Below are positions 48,172 to 63,500 of a DNA stretch of 64,000 bases, piece by piece. Every line of letters begins with the position of its first letter. Position 1 is the first letter of the stretch. Origin of the DNA: Rhytidiadelphus loreus (taxonomy: Eukaryota > Streptophyta > Bryopsida > Hypnales > Hylocomiaceae); the NCBI GenBank assembly GCA_947034895.1, contig OX344762.1, forward strand, positions 29,368,760-29,432,759. The letters run 5' to 3'. The notes beneath the pieces were generated by a model that did no database searches, had not been told where the DNA came from, and saw nothing but the letters and a program-made list of their open reading frames with translations. The translations under genes and the position numbers were made by a program.

Positions 48172-48732
48172 AGGAGGGGGGAGATTTTGTACTTTTGAAA
48201 ATACTAGTTACTAGTTATTTTTGTTAATTTGGTGGATTTCTAAATAAGCAAATAGTGTTTGAAAAAGTGTGCATTTGAAAATACAAAACAGATTATGGTG
48301 GTCATATAAGTCATTTGTAAGTAAATATTTGCTCAAAGAAGAAAATGCTCATGGGATTGGACAAGAACATTCAAAGAATACTCTAGCTTTGAGTAATTGA
48401 GGGAGAGTACAAGTGCAAAGTACAAATGTTCTCCTTTAATTGGAATGTCAAGAGTAAAGAGCTCTCATGTGTTAATTTAGTTGTCAAAAGTTCTTTTTGA
48501 AGAACAATTTTAGTGCATGTTTAGGAACACTAATAGGTACTAGCTACTACCTTTTACTTCAAATATTCATAAAAAATTCTAGTGAATTTTCCTCAAAAAA
48601 GCTAATAAGTACAAATAAATCAATTATGACTCTTGATAATATAATAAGACAAATTCTTATAAGGATAGAAATAGAATCAGTTACCTTCTTTCCTCCACTT
48701 GTAGACTAAGTCGAGAGTTTAGGCAACAATAC
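48172..48732. other. AT-rich spacer
   Basis: No gene or repeat is recognised beyond a G-rich run at 48172-48181. Confidence 0.5.
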
Positions 48733-48952
48733 AGTGAAAAGAGGTTGTACCAACCTAGTTTGTATTAGTTGCCCCCCCCTTTCCCAAAAATTTTAAAGGA
48801 TGTTGATTTTCTTTTTTTAAATGCTTCCTCCTCTAAAATGCCGTCAATTTTTTCTCAAAATTTTTGAAGCTGTTGATCTTTGAGATTTAATCTAGGCCAT
48901 CCATCTGAATACGGATACGGATATGGAATATGATTATGGATATAGTACCAAA

Positions 48953-49019
<67 letters not shown>

Positions 49020-49311
49020 ATTGGAATACAGCACAATACGGGGCAGATACAATACATGTACAATACGAAGCAGATACAATACAGGTGGGATTTTCATTGT
49101 CCCATATTGTTTGTCAAGTTAACTTCATTCAAAAAATTACAAGTACAAGGAGGGAGATGAAGAATTAAGAAATTAATTTTAATTAATAATTTATTTTAAA
49201 CCCGGGGTTGGGGGGAGTTAAACTTTTTTTTAAATTAATTAATTACAATTTTGAGTGCATTGTGATATAAGTGTCACAATGCCAATGCACTCAGAAGTGG
49301 CTGTACCAGCC
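48733..49311 (-). mobile_element. B3, B-family element with expanded (TA)n
   Basis: In reverse orientation it matches B1 and B2. The outer ends are 13-bp palindromes, GGTTGTACCAACC (48743-48755) and GGCTGTACCAGCC (49299-49311). The hairpin TGAGTGCATTGTGATA...GTGTCACAATGCC...CACTCA lies just inside the right side. The variable hexamer core has been partly replaced by about 58 bp of (AT)n at 48957-49014. Confidence 0.75.
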
Positions 49312-49585
49312 AACCCATTTATCATGTGTTGAATGGAGAAATAACCTCATTCATTCTAATTTGTGTACTTGCTTTGGACCTGGATTTATTTATGGTGTTT
49401 TTTTTATTGCGTTCCAATTAGAAGAAATCGGAATATATTAAAAAAAAAAATTCAATATTGAATGGACATAAATGCCAAAATTCAACTAATTTTTTCAAAA
49501 TAAGAAAATATCATCAAATTTGGATGAATCCATGTACATTTGAACTAGTACGTGGTGTTTCATATATAATCTACATATTTAGGAT
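49312..49585. other. AT-rich spacer
   Basis: Nothing recognised. Confidence 0.5.
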
Positions 49586-50624
49586 TTAACCCTAAAGGAG
49601 TAAACGGCGTTTTTGGCAATATAGCAATTTTGGGTAGTTCACTATGTAAGTGTTTCTAACTCCACCCTTAAGTCAAAAAGTTACACACGGGCTCTAGTAG
49701 CATAAGTAAGTAATTCTTACGGGATGAATTGTAAACTTAGTGTTCTTTGGCCTTTCAAGCAATGGACACTTTGTTTATGATGATTGTAATCTAGTTCAAA
49801 TACTTCAAAACATACTAAATGTTAAAAGGTTCAAGATCTTTGATGAGTAAATAAAAGCAAGTAAACCTAATCTAAACTCAAAATCTATCTAAACCAATTT
49901 GTAGAATGCACTTTGCCCTTTCCAAAATAGTAAAGCAAGCTAAATACTAAAAGATATCTAAGGATGAAATTTGTCCCTAATTCTATCCTAAAATCTTCAT
50001 CTGTTGACAAAAAATAGCAAATAAATTCAAAACAAATTCAAATTTCAGGGTTGAGTTGTTAATTAATATAACTAATGAATTTTCTAGAGAAAATCTAATT
50101 TTGACCTATTTTAAAAAATTTCATCCAAAATTAAGTCAAACTTCATTTACACTTTGCTCTTTTAAAACTTAATTAATTTTAAAGTAAAAGTAGGGTTTGG
50201 AATCTTTAAAAGATTTCTTAAAAGGTTATAGTCTTGAAATATTCTTTAATTGTTCTTTTAGAATATTCCTAATTGTTCATTTATCAATCTTAATTCTAAG
50301 TTATTATTCTAAATTTAGTTATTTTAAGGGATTTTATTATTTTTGTGAAGAGAGTAAGAGATTACCTTTCTATCAAGTGACAATCTTAGGTTTTATCTTT
50401 TTTAACAGAAAAATTATTAATGGATATTATTGAGTTAGACTTTTATGATTAAAAATATCTAGTAATTCCTTTCAATCAAACGCTACTCTTTTAATTATGG
50501 TTGATTATTAATGCATACTTTTAAATCTAAGATTCTAACTCAATTGGTTAAATTTTAAATGTTTTGGCAATGTTTTAGCAATTAAAATAAATCAAAGTAA
50601 AAATCAAAGCAAAATTATACTTAC

Positions 50625-50702
50625 CTCTCCGATGAAGTCCTCGACAGTTCCATCCCCTAGTATCACTAATTGAATAGTCTTGTATGGTCCGTTGATCTCC
50701 AT
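50625..50702 (-). CDS. H-family conserved short exon, copy in H-
   Basis: Twenty-six codons start MEINGPYKT and end VEDFIGE, directly followed on the minus strand by GTAAGT, a consensus splice donor in phase 0. It lies about 1.08 kb downstream of the TATAAAAGG box. Relative to the H3 and H+ exons most differences are synonymous (for example GGA/GGG, ACT/ACC, GTG/GTA, TTA/TTG). No acceptor-exon partner is identifiable within H-, so the protein beyond this exon is unknown. Confidence 0.5.
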
Positions 50703-51775
50703 TTCTACTAATCCATTTAATTTCCCTCATTAGATCGTAGTTGTTGTTGTAATTTTTCCTCTTTTTTCCTACTTTGTGAGATTTATCAAAGTTTTGGAAG
50801 TATTTTGAATAATTCCTAATTCTTTAGAAATTATTTGAAATCCAAAACAATAATATTCCACTAAATCTAATCAAATCCAAACAAATGGTTAAATAATTTT
50901 AAATCTCCTAATTAGTTTTGGATTATTAGTTGGCGGCTTTGTCTTTTTCTATTGTCTTTTTAGGCCTAATAAAACAAACACCCGCTATAATCCAAATCCC
51001 CTAAATTCCCTCTAGAATCTCATTAACTAACTAACCAACAAAGCATTTAGAATATTGGAATGAAATTCAATAGTAAGATTCTTTCTAAATGATTTTGTAA
51101 TCTTCGATATTCCTCATGTTTTGGAATTCCCTTGCCCTTCAACTCTTCTTATTTTTCTTTCTTCCTCATTTTCAAAGCTCCGCCGTGCGGGAGCAACCCT
51201 AGGTTAAATAGGTTCCAAAGACAAATTTTTGACTATTATAAGTAAAAGCTTTGCCATGCGGAAGCAACCCCAAGAACAACCGGTATCCATGGACAAAAGA
51301 ATACTATTTTGAAAGCTTAACTTTTAAAAGAAGTACATATGGCAATGTTAAACCGAGCATTAGCAATTAATCAAACCAAACACCCATTATACAACGAGTT
51401 TTGGTATGTGGTGATACAAAAAACCTTTTGGCCAAGACTAGCTTTGCCGCTTTAAAGTTTTTAGATCACAATCTGTTATCAATTTGCACAATTTGTTTGT
51501 TAGTGTTTGAAAAAATCATAAAAGCAACTAGAGTTTGGGGTCTATCCCTCCAACACTTTTAAAATCAAAGTTTTGGGGCTTGAAGCCTTCAAATTCAAAC
51601 AAGAAAACAAGTCAATCTTTCAAGGGGCCCTCTGAACCTTCAAAGTATAAAAGAACTCAAATTAAATAGCCAATTCTTAGCTTAAAAGTGCTCTGACAAC
51701 GTGTCGGTAGCATGACAAGAGCAACAACAAGAAATGAAATAGAAAATGAGGGCCACTGACAACCTCAAGGAAGGG

Positions 51776-51784
51776 CCTTTTATA
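51776..51784 (-). promoter_or_regulatory. TATA box of H-
   Basis: GGGTATAAAAGGCCC in the minus orientation is an excellent TATA context in AT-rich DNA, and it precedes the leader and the conserved exon. In H+ the same site reads GTACATAAGG. A transcription start 25-35 bp downstream is inference. Confidence 0.55.
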
Positions 51785-54093
51785 CCCGTTCCCTGCCCCT
51801 CCCCGGTAAGTTGTCGGTGAAAATTATTTTATTTCCTACCCAAATATTTTCTTAAACTAACCTAATGTAATTCGCAAAATATTCTTTGTTTAATGGCAGA
51901 AATCTCTAGAATCCCCTCCATTCAGCTAATAAATCTTGGGAAAATCAAATCCAAGATCTTATTCCAAAGATATTTTGAAATTAATACAGATATTTTGCAA
52001 ATTAATCCTATGTTAATTTCAAATTGTCTTTCTTTAGTTCAAAGTTGGCTTCTTACGCAAGCAAAGAGATCTTGAGCAAATCCAATCTTTGATTTTCCAA
52101 AAGATATTTTGTAAAATCACCATAGATTAATCACAAATTATTATAAAAAAGTCAAACTAAGGGCTGACCCTCTCTATCTTTTGAGAGACAACTTGAAATC
52201 AAAAACCAATTGTGTCATCGTGTTCAAAAGACCCCAATTAGCTTAAATGACCCCTTAACCCTACCCTCCTCGATCGGTTTTAAGCACAGATTTGAAGTTA
52301 CAGTAACTCGAGCGGTAACTCAAAACAAAACTCAAAACTCTAACTTTTGGAGTTTGTGCTTTTTCATGAAATATTCTAGCCATGGTGGTTTAGAATTTTT
52401 ATAGGAATAAAAATTGACCCTTGATTTGCTCCATTTGGACACCATCAACTCCTTATACGCCAATCAACCCACCACCAAGTTATAAATTCTTGTGAAATTC
52501 GATGTCGGTTTTAATTTTTGTACTTGAATATGTTGAAATGTCTTCAAACTTGACGGGGCTCTTTATTAGCACACAAAATACTATCCTAATTTTTAGTGAG
52601 ATTTTACCACAACATTTGTAATTTCTAGGAATTTGTAAATTCATTTTTAAGAGGTTGACTTCCCATAGAGTCATCATGGAGTTTTGTAAAATCCCAAAAC
52701 TTTTGGAAATTTTTCTACAAAGTGTCTATTAGCTAAAGGCAAAATCAAACCTCCAATAAGGATGCTAATTTTTGCAATTCTTTAATAATTTCCACCCGGG
52801 GGAAAAATTATTCTTGATACCGGGGGAATTTTGGATGACCGGATCTCCATTTGATCTCCTGCCATGCTTTCACCTAGAAAAGCACCTCTTTGTATGCTTC
52901 AATCACCTTTTCCTCCATCTTGGTTTATAAATGGCTTATATTCTCAAAATTACCTGCAAATAATAAAAACCCAATTCTTTCAAGTTGGATTTTGATTCAA
53001 TATGACTAGACTTTATTCTTTAGGTAGTTTGTCACGTGCGTACTTATAGATGTTGTTTCGCATGAACAAGACACTAGGATTGGCTAACTCTCATATCCTT
53101 TCTTCTCTCGGAATTACTAACTATTTGTTGAAACTTACCAAGAAGATTTAGAATTAGTGAAAACATAAAGTTTTATGTGCTTCATGCCTCTAAGACCACT
53201 TTTGATTACTTCGGTAGGAACTTCTACCAAAACTCTCAATAATTATTTTTTTTATGTATTTTTTCATAAATTCAACCTAAAAATTAACTAAAAATGGCAA
53301 AAAATAAATCTAGAGTTCAAGTGCTAATTTGAGGGCTCACACACTAGGAACATAATTTTTTTTCCTTTGAAGTCTTCAGACAACATGTGGTTGACGAATA
53401 GCTTTAAGGTACAACAATTTTCATAACTTTTGACTACATAGTTAAGAATTTATTGTATGATATGTAATTTTCAGCAATTTGCGAGTAGCTTAGGCAGCCT
53501 AAAAGAAAATTTACTAAAAAAAAAAATTTGAAATTGGTTTTCTAGATTTATGTATATATGGAAAGCTTTGAATCATTACATTTTGATTAATGAGATTAAA
53601 GTTATGAGGAGTTTTAGTTTGGACCAACCTTACAACCATTAGGATTGGCTTTCACCACCATGAATCACCTTCAAAGAAGCACCACCATTTTGGATATTTT
53701 TCATACAAATGTGACCTTGTGAAGTGCAGCTGCCTAGTTTTTTGTAAGTCCAAAAAATAGATTTTTTTCACTTCAAACACTAATATCTTGCAATCTACAT
53801 AGTAGAAATTTCTGAATTTATTTCCACATCTTATCAAACCAACATACTATAAGATCCTACCATTATAAGAACCACGTATTTTATGTGATGTTTTCATCAT
53901 TTTTGTGACAGATTTTAGTGGACATCCAATAAATCAACCTGTATTTTTATGTCAACAAGTACGTCTAATGTAACATCCAAGTGTGTCCAAAAATATTTTT
54001 TTTCTTCTAAAATTGGGTAATTGTACTAGAAATGGTAGTTTTAGAGCTTTTTTGGATGAAAGCATAGTCAAAAATTTGTAAGGGATTAAACAA

Positions 54094-54290
54094 CAACACT
54101 AGTTTGTGAGCCTAAAAGCGTGAGCTCAAGAGTTGTAAGTTTATATTTTGAGAGTCCAAAGCAGCAACTAAAAAAAACTTGAAATGTTTTAGACCAACAA
54201 AGAAAAAAATGGAGACATTTCAAAATTTTGATTTTAATAGTAAAATTTCATCCATATGACCGTGACCCTATAACCGTGGGGCTTTGCCGG
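54094..54290 (+). mobile_element. G4, one-ended G-family relic
   Basis: CAACACTAGTTTGTGAGCC and the following AAGTTTATATTTTGAGAGTC lead to ACCCTATAACCGTGG, matching the left 200 bp of G3. No right end is present. Confidence 0.65.
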
Positions 54291-54479
54291 CATGTGCACC
54301 ACACTTGGCTTGGCATGTTGACAAACAACAACTTTAATCCACCTCGAGACCCATTTTTGTTCTTCTTGTGAAAATATTTGTTCTTGATGAAGCCTTTGAA
54401 TAAATTCCAAGGAAAAACAAATGTTTTGAACAATTGATGGAGGGCTCATGAAGTAAGCATTGTCTAGCAAGAACGAGGA

Positions 54480-56240
54480 AATTTTTAGAATGTCTTATCC
54501 TCCCAATCCCCCAAGGTGCTTCTTAGTGTCTAGAGGGTTTTTTGGGGTGATGGAGTGGTAACACACATTCACGCATTCAAATTTTTTTTTGATAAATTCA
54601 AAAAAAGTGCTTTCAGAGTCCCCAACCCCAAAATTTGCAAGGAGATTCTTGGGACAACGAAGTGGTAGAAACAAACAAACAATCTATTTTTTTATTTTTT
54701 TATTTTTTATTTTGAGAGTACAAAACTCTAAACTCCATAAGGAGTCTTTCGGTACCAAAAAGGGGTTTCAACTTTTTAGAGGTTATAGAGTTGCAACAAA
54801 GAAAAAATAAATAAAAGAAAAATCTTTTCATTATAATGTTTTTTTAGAGTCCCAAACCCAAAAACCCACAAAGGGTTTTTTGATACCAAAAAGGATATCT
54901 TGAAGTGATTAAGTTGTAGAAAAAATACTATAAAAAAATAAAAAAGTTTGATGTTTTTCTTTTTTAGTTAAAATTTTTTTTTACTCTTAAATTTCCAACT
55001 CTACAAGGAGTCAATTTATACCAAGAGGGATTTCTTTGGGTGACAAAGTCCTAAAAATAAATCTTAAAAAAAAGAAAAAAAAGAAAAAAGAAAAAAGAAA
55101 TATATATATATATAAATTTAAAAATAAATAAAAGTCCTAAATCCCAAATTCCAAACCTAAGTACGGGGTCTTTGCATATCAAGAAGGATTTTTTGAGGTG
55201 ACAAAGTCATGTGAAAAAAAAAAAAAAAACTTGGTTGAAAAATACAAACTCCAAACCTTGCCAATGATTTCTGAGTTTCTCGGTACCAAGAATATTTTTA
55301 GGGGGTGACAAAGTTGCCAAAGAAATTCAATAAATTTAAATAATTCAAAAAAATCTATTTTATTCTTCTTTTATCCTGAGCTTTTCAGTCCCAAAACTCC
55401 GCAAGGAGTTTCTTGGTATTGAGAGACCTTTGACAAGGTTTGAGGTTTGAGACTTTCAATCCAAAATGAGTTTTCTTTTTTCTTTTTAAAAAAAAATTTG
55501 TTGCAATTGTATTATCGTCTAAAACCCCTCTCGATATAGAGAGAACCTTGGCAAGGTTTGAAGTTTAGGACTTTCAACCAAAATAAAATAAAATAAAATA
55601 ATATATATATATTTTTTTTACTTTGTCACCCCAATAAGCCCTTCCGGGTACAAAGAGACGTCTTGCTAGGTTTAGAGTTTGGAACTTTAAAATCAAAAAC
55701 AATTTTTTTTTTGTAGTTTTTTAATTCTTTTACGACTTTGTCAGTCTAAGAAAATCCTCTTGACATAAAAAGACCTCCTAGGGGATTTGGGATTTGGGAC
55801 TTTGAACAAAAAACAACAACAAATCAATTATTATTATTTATTTTGAGAGTTCCAAACCCTGACACACACAAAGGATTTCTTAGTACTGAAAGGAGTATTG
55901 GAAGTACTAAAGTCATAGAAAAATTAATTATTTAATATATATATTATTTTAAAATTTTAAGATTTTATTTTTGAGAGTGTTAAATCCCAAAGCCTCCAAT
56001 GGTTCTTTTGGTACCAAGACAAGTTTGTGGAGGTAATGATGTCAGGAAAAAAAAAATTATATTTTTTAATTTTTTTGAGTTCCAAAATCCCAAAGGACCT
56101 TTTAGTACCAAAAAAGGTTTTTAGATGTGATAAAGTCATGGAAAAAAAATTGAAAAAAAAACAATAAATTTTTTGAGAGTCTCAAATTTAAGGGACCACT
56201 GGATATCAAGAGGTTTTTTTAGAAGAGTGATGGAATTATG
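54480..56240. repeat. degenerate tandem array, units in both orientations
   Basis: About 14 units of 90-140 bp share an ordered motif set: AGAGT, then CC(C/A)AAACTCC-like, then AAGGAGT(T/C)TCTTGGTACC, then AAGGATTTTTTGAGGTGAC, then AAAGTC. Units are separated by A- or T-runs of varying length, some with (TA)n. Units at about 55430-55800 are inverted (CCTTGGCAAGGTTTGAAGTTT, then GGACTTTCAA). No protein-coding frame persists. It does not resemble a classical satellite because unit spacing is uneven. Confidence 0.75.
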
Positions 56241-56281
56241 AAATAATAATAATAATAATGAAATAATAATAATAATAACAA

Positions 56282-56321
<40 letters not shown>

Positions 56322-56322
56322 T
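56241..56322. repeat. (AAT)n microsatellite
   Basis: Trinucleotide AAT/ATA runs of over 25 units with two short interruptions. Polypeptide ORFs here (poly-Tyr, poly-Ile) are artefacts. Confidence 0.95.
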
Positions 56323-56557
56323 TGATAAAATAAATGAATGTTTGTTGCTTTACCCTTGAAGGACCAAACATGCATTCAAATTTTGAACAATGACAAATCC
56401 AAAAACATCCCAAGTGCTCATGCAAAATTGCATTTTTTCATCTATCAAGATTTTAAAAGATTTATGTATTAGTTTTTTAACATTTTTATAGGGTGGTTTT
56501 GGAAGATTCTCCTTTGTAAATATTTTGTACTTCAAAGGATATTATATGCCAAACCTC

Positions 56558-60174
<3,617 letters not shown>

Positions 60175-60698
60175 GGCTGTTACAACCACTTTTGAGTGCA
60201 TAGTGGCACTTTTGTCACTATGCACTCAAAATTTTAATTAATTAATTTTAAACTCCCCTCTAGACCTCCCTACCTCAGGTTTAAAAAAAAAATTGAATTA
60301 AAATTAATTTCTTAATTTTTTATTCCCCCCTCCCCCTAATTGTAATTTTTTGAATGAAGTTTACATGACAAACAATATGGGACAATGAAAATCCAGTATC
60401 TCGTATCCCGTATATTGTATCCATATTGTACAATATTTCAAATATCAAGTATCTGTATTTGTATTTTAGTACCATGTCCATATCCGTATCCGTATTCTGA
60501 TTTTGTATCCGTATTCGTATTTGGATGGATGGCTTAGATTCAATCTCAAAGATCAATGGCTTAAGAAATTTTGAGAAATCAACAATATTCTAGAGGGAGA
60601 AGCATTTAAAAAAAAATAAACGGCCTATTCATTTTTGGGAGAGGGGGGGCAACTAATGGCAAACCAAATGTGTAACTGCCTCTTTTGAATGCATAGTA
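60175..60698 (+). mobile_element. B2, B-family element
   Basis: It starts GGCTGTTACAACCACTTTTG, then the hairpin GAGTGCATAGTGGCA...TGTCACTATGCACTC, and ends GCCTCTTTTGAATGCATAGT. The core (60393-60525) is a TATCCGTA-type hexamer run that differs in length and phase from B1 and B3. The overlapping minus-strand ORF translates the repeat and is not a gene. Flanking duplication is not evident. Confidence 0.75.
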
Positions 60699-61449
60699 AC
60701 ATGGAAATTCATGGTTTTGAAATAAGAAAATACAATGATATTGAGTACCTTTGTACTTTTTACATTCCAAAGATATAAAAAACATTATAACAAAATATAT
60801 ACACACAATTTTATTTTTTGATATAGTAAGCGGGAAGTTATTACACGTGACTAATGAGGTGACAAATTGTTCAATTTCAATGCATTTTTAGGTAGCCCTT
60901 TTATTAATGAAATTTCTATAAGTAATAAAATCCATTCTATTGGATCAAGTTTGATACAAAATTAGCAAAATAATGTAAATAAAGGCTTTAAAAGTATAAG
61001 AAAATTTTGAATTCAATATCAAATAAAAGTCAATTAAAATCTTAACCAAGAGCAAAGTGATTGTAGATTCGTTCTAAAGTTGAAACTAAAATCAATATAA
61101 ACTATATGATATAATTACAATTCAAAGGCAACTTGTTTTTAGTTTGAATCATTCCATTGTGATTCATTTCTACCTTTTGAACTTGAGCATAGAGTTTCAA
61201 ATATAAATATTCTATATTTTAGGAGGTCACTACGATACCTAATTTTCTATATTTTTTCTTATTCTTCATGCAAGTCTCAAGATATTCTTTTAAACCCACA
61301 AGTTTAGTACGGTTAGTATCTTCTTTTCCTTTCTTCCTCAAGTCATATTCAAGCCAAAATACTTGCTTAAAAAGAGAAGTTTTGTAATTTTGTAATCCTC
61401 TAGGCATTTGACTCACGTTGGTCCATTGTTGAACGATTTTTTAATATTT
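60699..61449. other. AT-rich spacer
   Basis: No gene or element end is recognised. Confidence 0.5.
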
Positions 61450-62990
61450 TGTGAGTGTTTCGTATTTTACCCCCAAAGTTAAAACGTGCACACGGGTTCT
61501 AGTGGCATATATAAGTAATTTCTACAAGGTGAATTATAAACTTAGTGTTCTTTGGCCTTCCAAGCAATGAACACTTTGTTTACGGTGATTGTAACCTATT
61601 TTAAATACTTCAAAACACACTAACAAACTTTAAATGTTAAAAGGCTCGGGACCTTTGATGGATAATTAAAAGCAAGTCAAACCTAAAAATCTATCCAAGC
61701 TAATTTGTAGAATGCACTTTGCCCTTTCCAAAATGGTAAAGCAAGCTAAATTTTGATATTCCTACTAAAAGATATCTAAGGATGAAATTCGTTCCTAATT
61801 CTACCCTTAAAACTTCATCCGTTGACTAAAAAGAGCAAATAGATTCAAAACAAATCCAAATTTTAGGGTTGAGTTGTTAATTAATATAACTAATGAATTT
61901 TCTAAAAAAATCCTAAAATTTTGACCTATTTTAAGAAATTTCATCCAAAATTAAGTCAAACTTCATCCACACTTTGCTTCTTTAAAATTTAATTAATTTT
62001 AAAGTAAAAGTAGGTTTTGAAATCTTTAAAAGATTCCTTAAAAAAATTTAGTCTCAAAAGATTCTTTGATTATTCTCTTAAAATTTTCCTAATTGTTTGT
62101 TTATCGATCTTAATTCTAAGTTATTATTCTAAATTAAGTTATTTAAAGAGGGCCTATTATTTTGGTGAAAAAATTAAGAAATTAGCTTTCTATCAAAGTA
62201 ATAATTTTAGATTTTAACTTTTAACAAAAAAGTTATTATTGAATGTAGTTATTGTGTGAAATTTTAATATCTAATAATTCCTTTTTAGTTAAACTTAGGC
62301 TATTAATCTAAATTTTTTGGTTGATTGTTGGCTTATTATTTCTAAATTATTAATCCTAAGTCTAAAAATCTATTTTAATCCGTTAATTTTGGTTAAAATA
62401 TTTTAGCAATGTTTTAACAATTCAAAATCAAAATCAAAGCGAAATTATATATACTTACCTCTCCCATGAAGTCCTTGATGGTTCCATTGTCTAAGATTAC
62501 TAAATGAAAAGTCTCGTATGGCCCGTTGATCTCCATGTCCTACGCCATCCAAATTCCACTTTTAATTTGATTTGTTGATCGTTATTGTTGATTTTCTTCT
62601 TCTTCCTAATTAATCTCTGAAATTTTGGTGTAATTGGCTAACTACTTAGGTTTGTAATTATAGGATTACTTCAAAACTTAACCTAGAAAATAAAATCTAA
62701 TAAAATCTAATTTCTTTAATTGTTAGTATTTGTTAATTGTCCATTAGATAATAGTTGGTACTTTTGTTTTATCTATTTGGCTCTATTAGGCCTAATAAAA
62801 CAAAACACAAACTAACCAACAAACTACTTAGAATCCAATTAATGACTAACCAACAAGGAATAAAGAATGAAAGAATTTGTCCAATAGTGTTGAATCTCTA
62901 ACAACTATTGTTTAATGCCCCATTGAGTCACGTTTCCTCCTTCCTTCTTGCACCTTCCGCTTCTTTATTCTTTTTCCTTCCTCACACCAC
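61450..62990 (-). mobile_element. H3, partial H-family element
   Basis: On the minus strand it ends GTAAAATACGAAACACTCACA and is collinear with the 3' half of H-, including the conserved exon and leader, back to about 62990, where similarity stops. The TATA part and 5' end are absent, so it is truncated or was interrupted. Confidence 0.75.
62459..62536 (-). CDS. H-family conserved short exon, copy in H3
   Basis: Twenty-six codons start MEINGPYETF and end IKDFMGE, followed by GTAAGTA. Length, frame and donor position are identical to the other two H copies despite extensive divergence of the surrounding intron-like sequence. H3 shares GPYET with H+ but MEIN and an -FMGE ending set it apart, so each copy has diverged independently. 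Confidence 0.5.
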
Positions 62991-63179
62991 TCTCTTCATA
63001 CTCATGTTTTGTGGTTCAAGTTATTAAGATAGTGAGAGATGGAAACTAAGGTTTTTGGTTAGGTTGATGTTTTGGAATTCAAAGTTTGGGTGTATATTTT
63101 CTTTCTCAACTAAGCCTTGTGTTTTGAGTATCAATTTGAGATTGACATTTTCTCCAACATTTTAGATTGACATTTTCAT

Positions 63180-63500
63180 CAAGCACAAACATACCAGCTT
63201 CCAGTCCCTGGATTGTTTTCTGCCTTCATGTTCAGACGAGACCAGCAAGGACTGATTCCACTCAAACTTTGCTTCCATGTCGCTGCGTGGGTGGCTAACC
63301 CCTCTGTCCGTCTTGCTTTGTTCGTCCCCGTCGTTCTCCTTTTGGTCCCATTACTGGTCCCCGTCGTTTCCCTTCTAGTTCCCGCTACTGGTCCTGTCGT
63401 TCCCCTTCTGGTTCCCGTTATTGGTCTCATCCTTGCTTATCCTTATCGACTGTCTCTCTCCGGCTGTACTTGCTGGTTCTTTGGTTTAATTTATGACTAA
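63180..63500 (+). other. GC-richer patch with 33-bp repeats, possible coding relic
   Basis: Three 33-bp units (starting CCGTCGTTCTCC, CCGTCGTTTCCC and CTGTCGTTCCCC) lie at 63328-63426. Because 33 is divisible by three, both strands stay open: the plus ORF (63213-63500, 95 codons) has a PVV.LLVP repeat, the minus ORF (63179-63430) a Thr/Gly/Arg-rich one. I recognise neither, and the hydrophobic plus-strand repeat is not convincing as a membrane protein. Confidence 0.4.

Larger units (their letters stand above)
49645..53341 (-). mobile_element. H-, 3.7-kb TG...CA element (solo-LTR-like)
   Basis: Read on the minus strand it begins TGTGAGCCCTCAAATTAGC and ends GAAACACTTACA, with exact 5-bp duplications CACTA at 49640-49644 and 53342-53346. 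I1 and I2 show the single-copy CACTA empty site. TG...CA ends plus a 5-bp duplication are the signature of an LTR retrotransposon LTR. Inside are a TATA box (TATAAAAGG at 51784-51776), about 1.1 kb of leader, a conserved short exon with a splice donor, and intron-like AT-rich DNA. There is no gag/pol. It is either an unusually long solo LTR or a complete non-autonomous element. Confidence 0.8.
49586..54089. mobile_element. I3, TTAA-flanked element split by H-
   Basis: The left part (TTAA then CCCTAAAGG, through TTTGGCAATATAGC to the CACTA at 49640) and the right part (from 53342 to AAGGGATTAA) together reconstitute an I-family element of about 800 bp, collinear with I1. The continuity of I sequence across the H- insertion is direct evidence for the insertion event. 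Confidence 0.75.
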
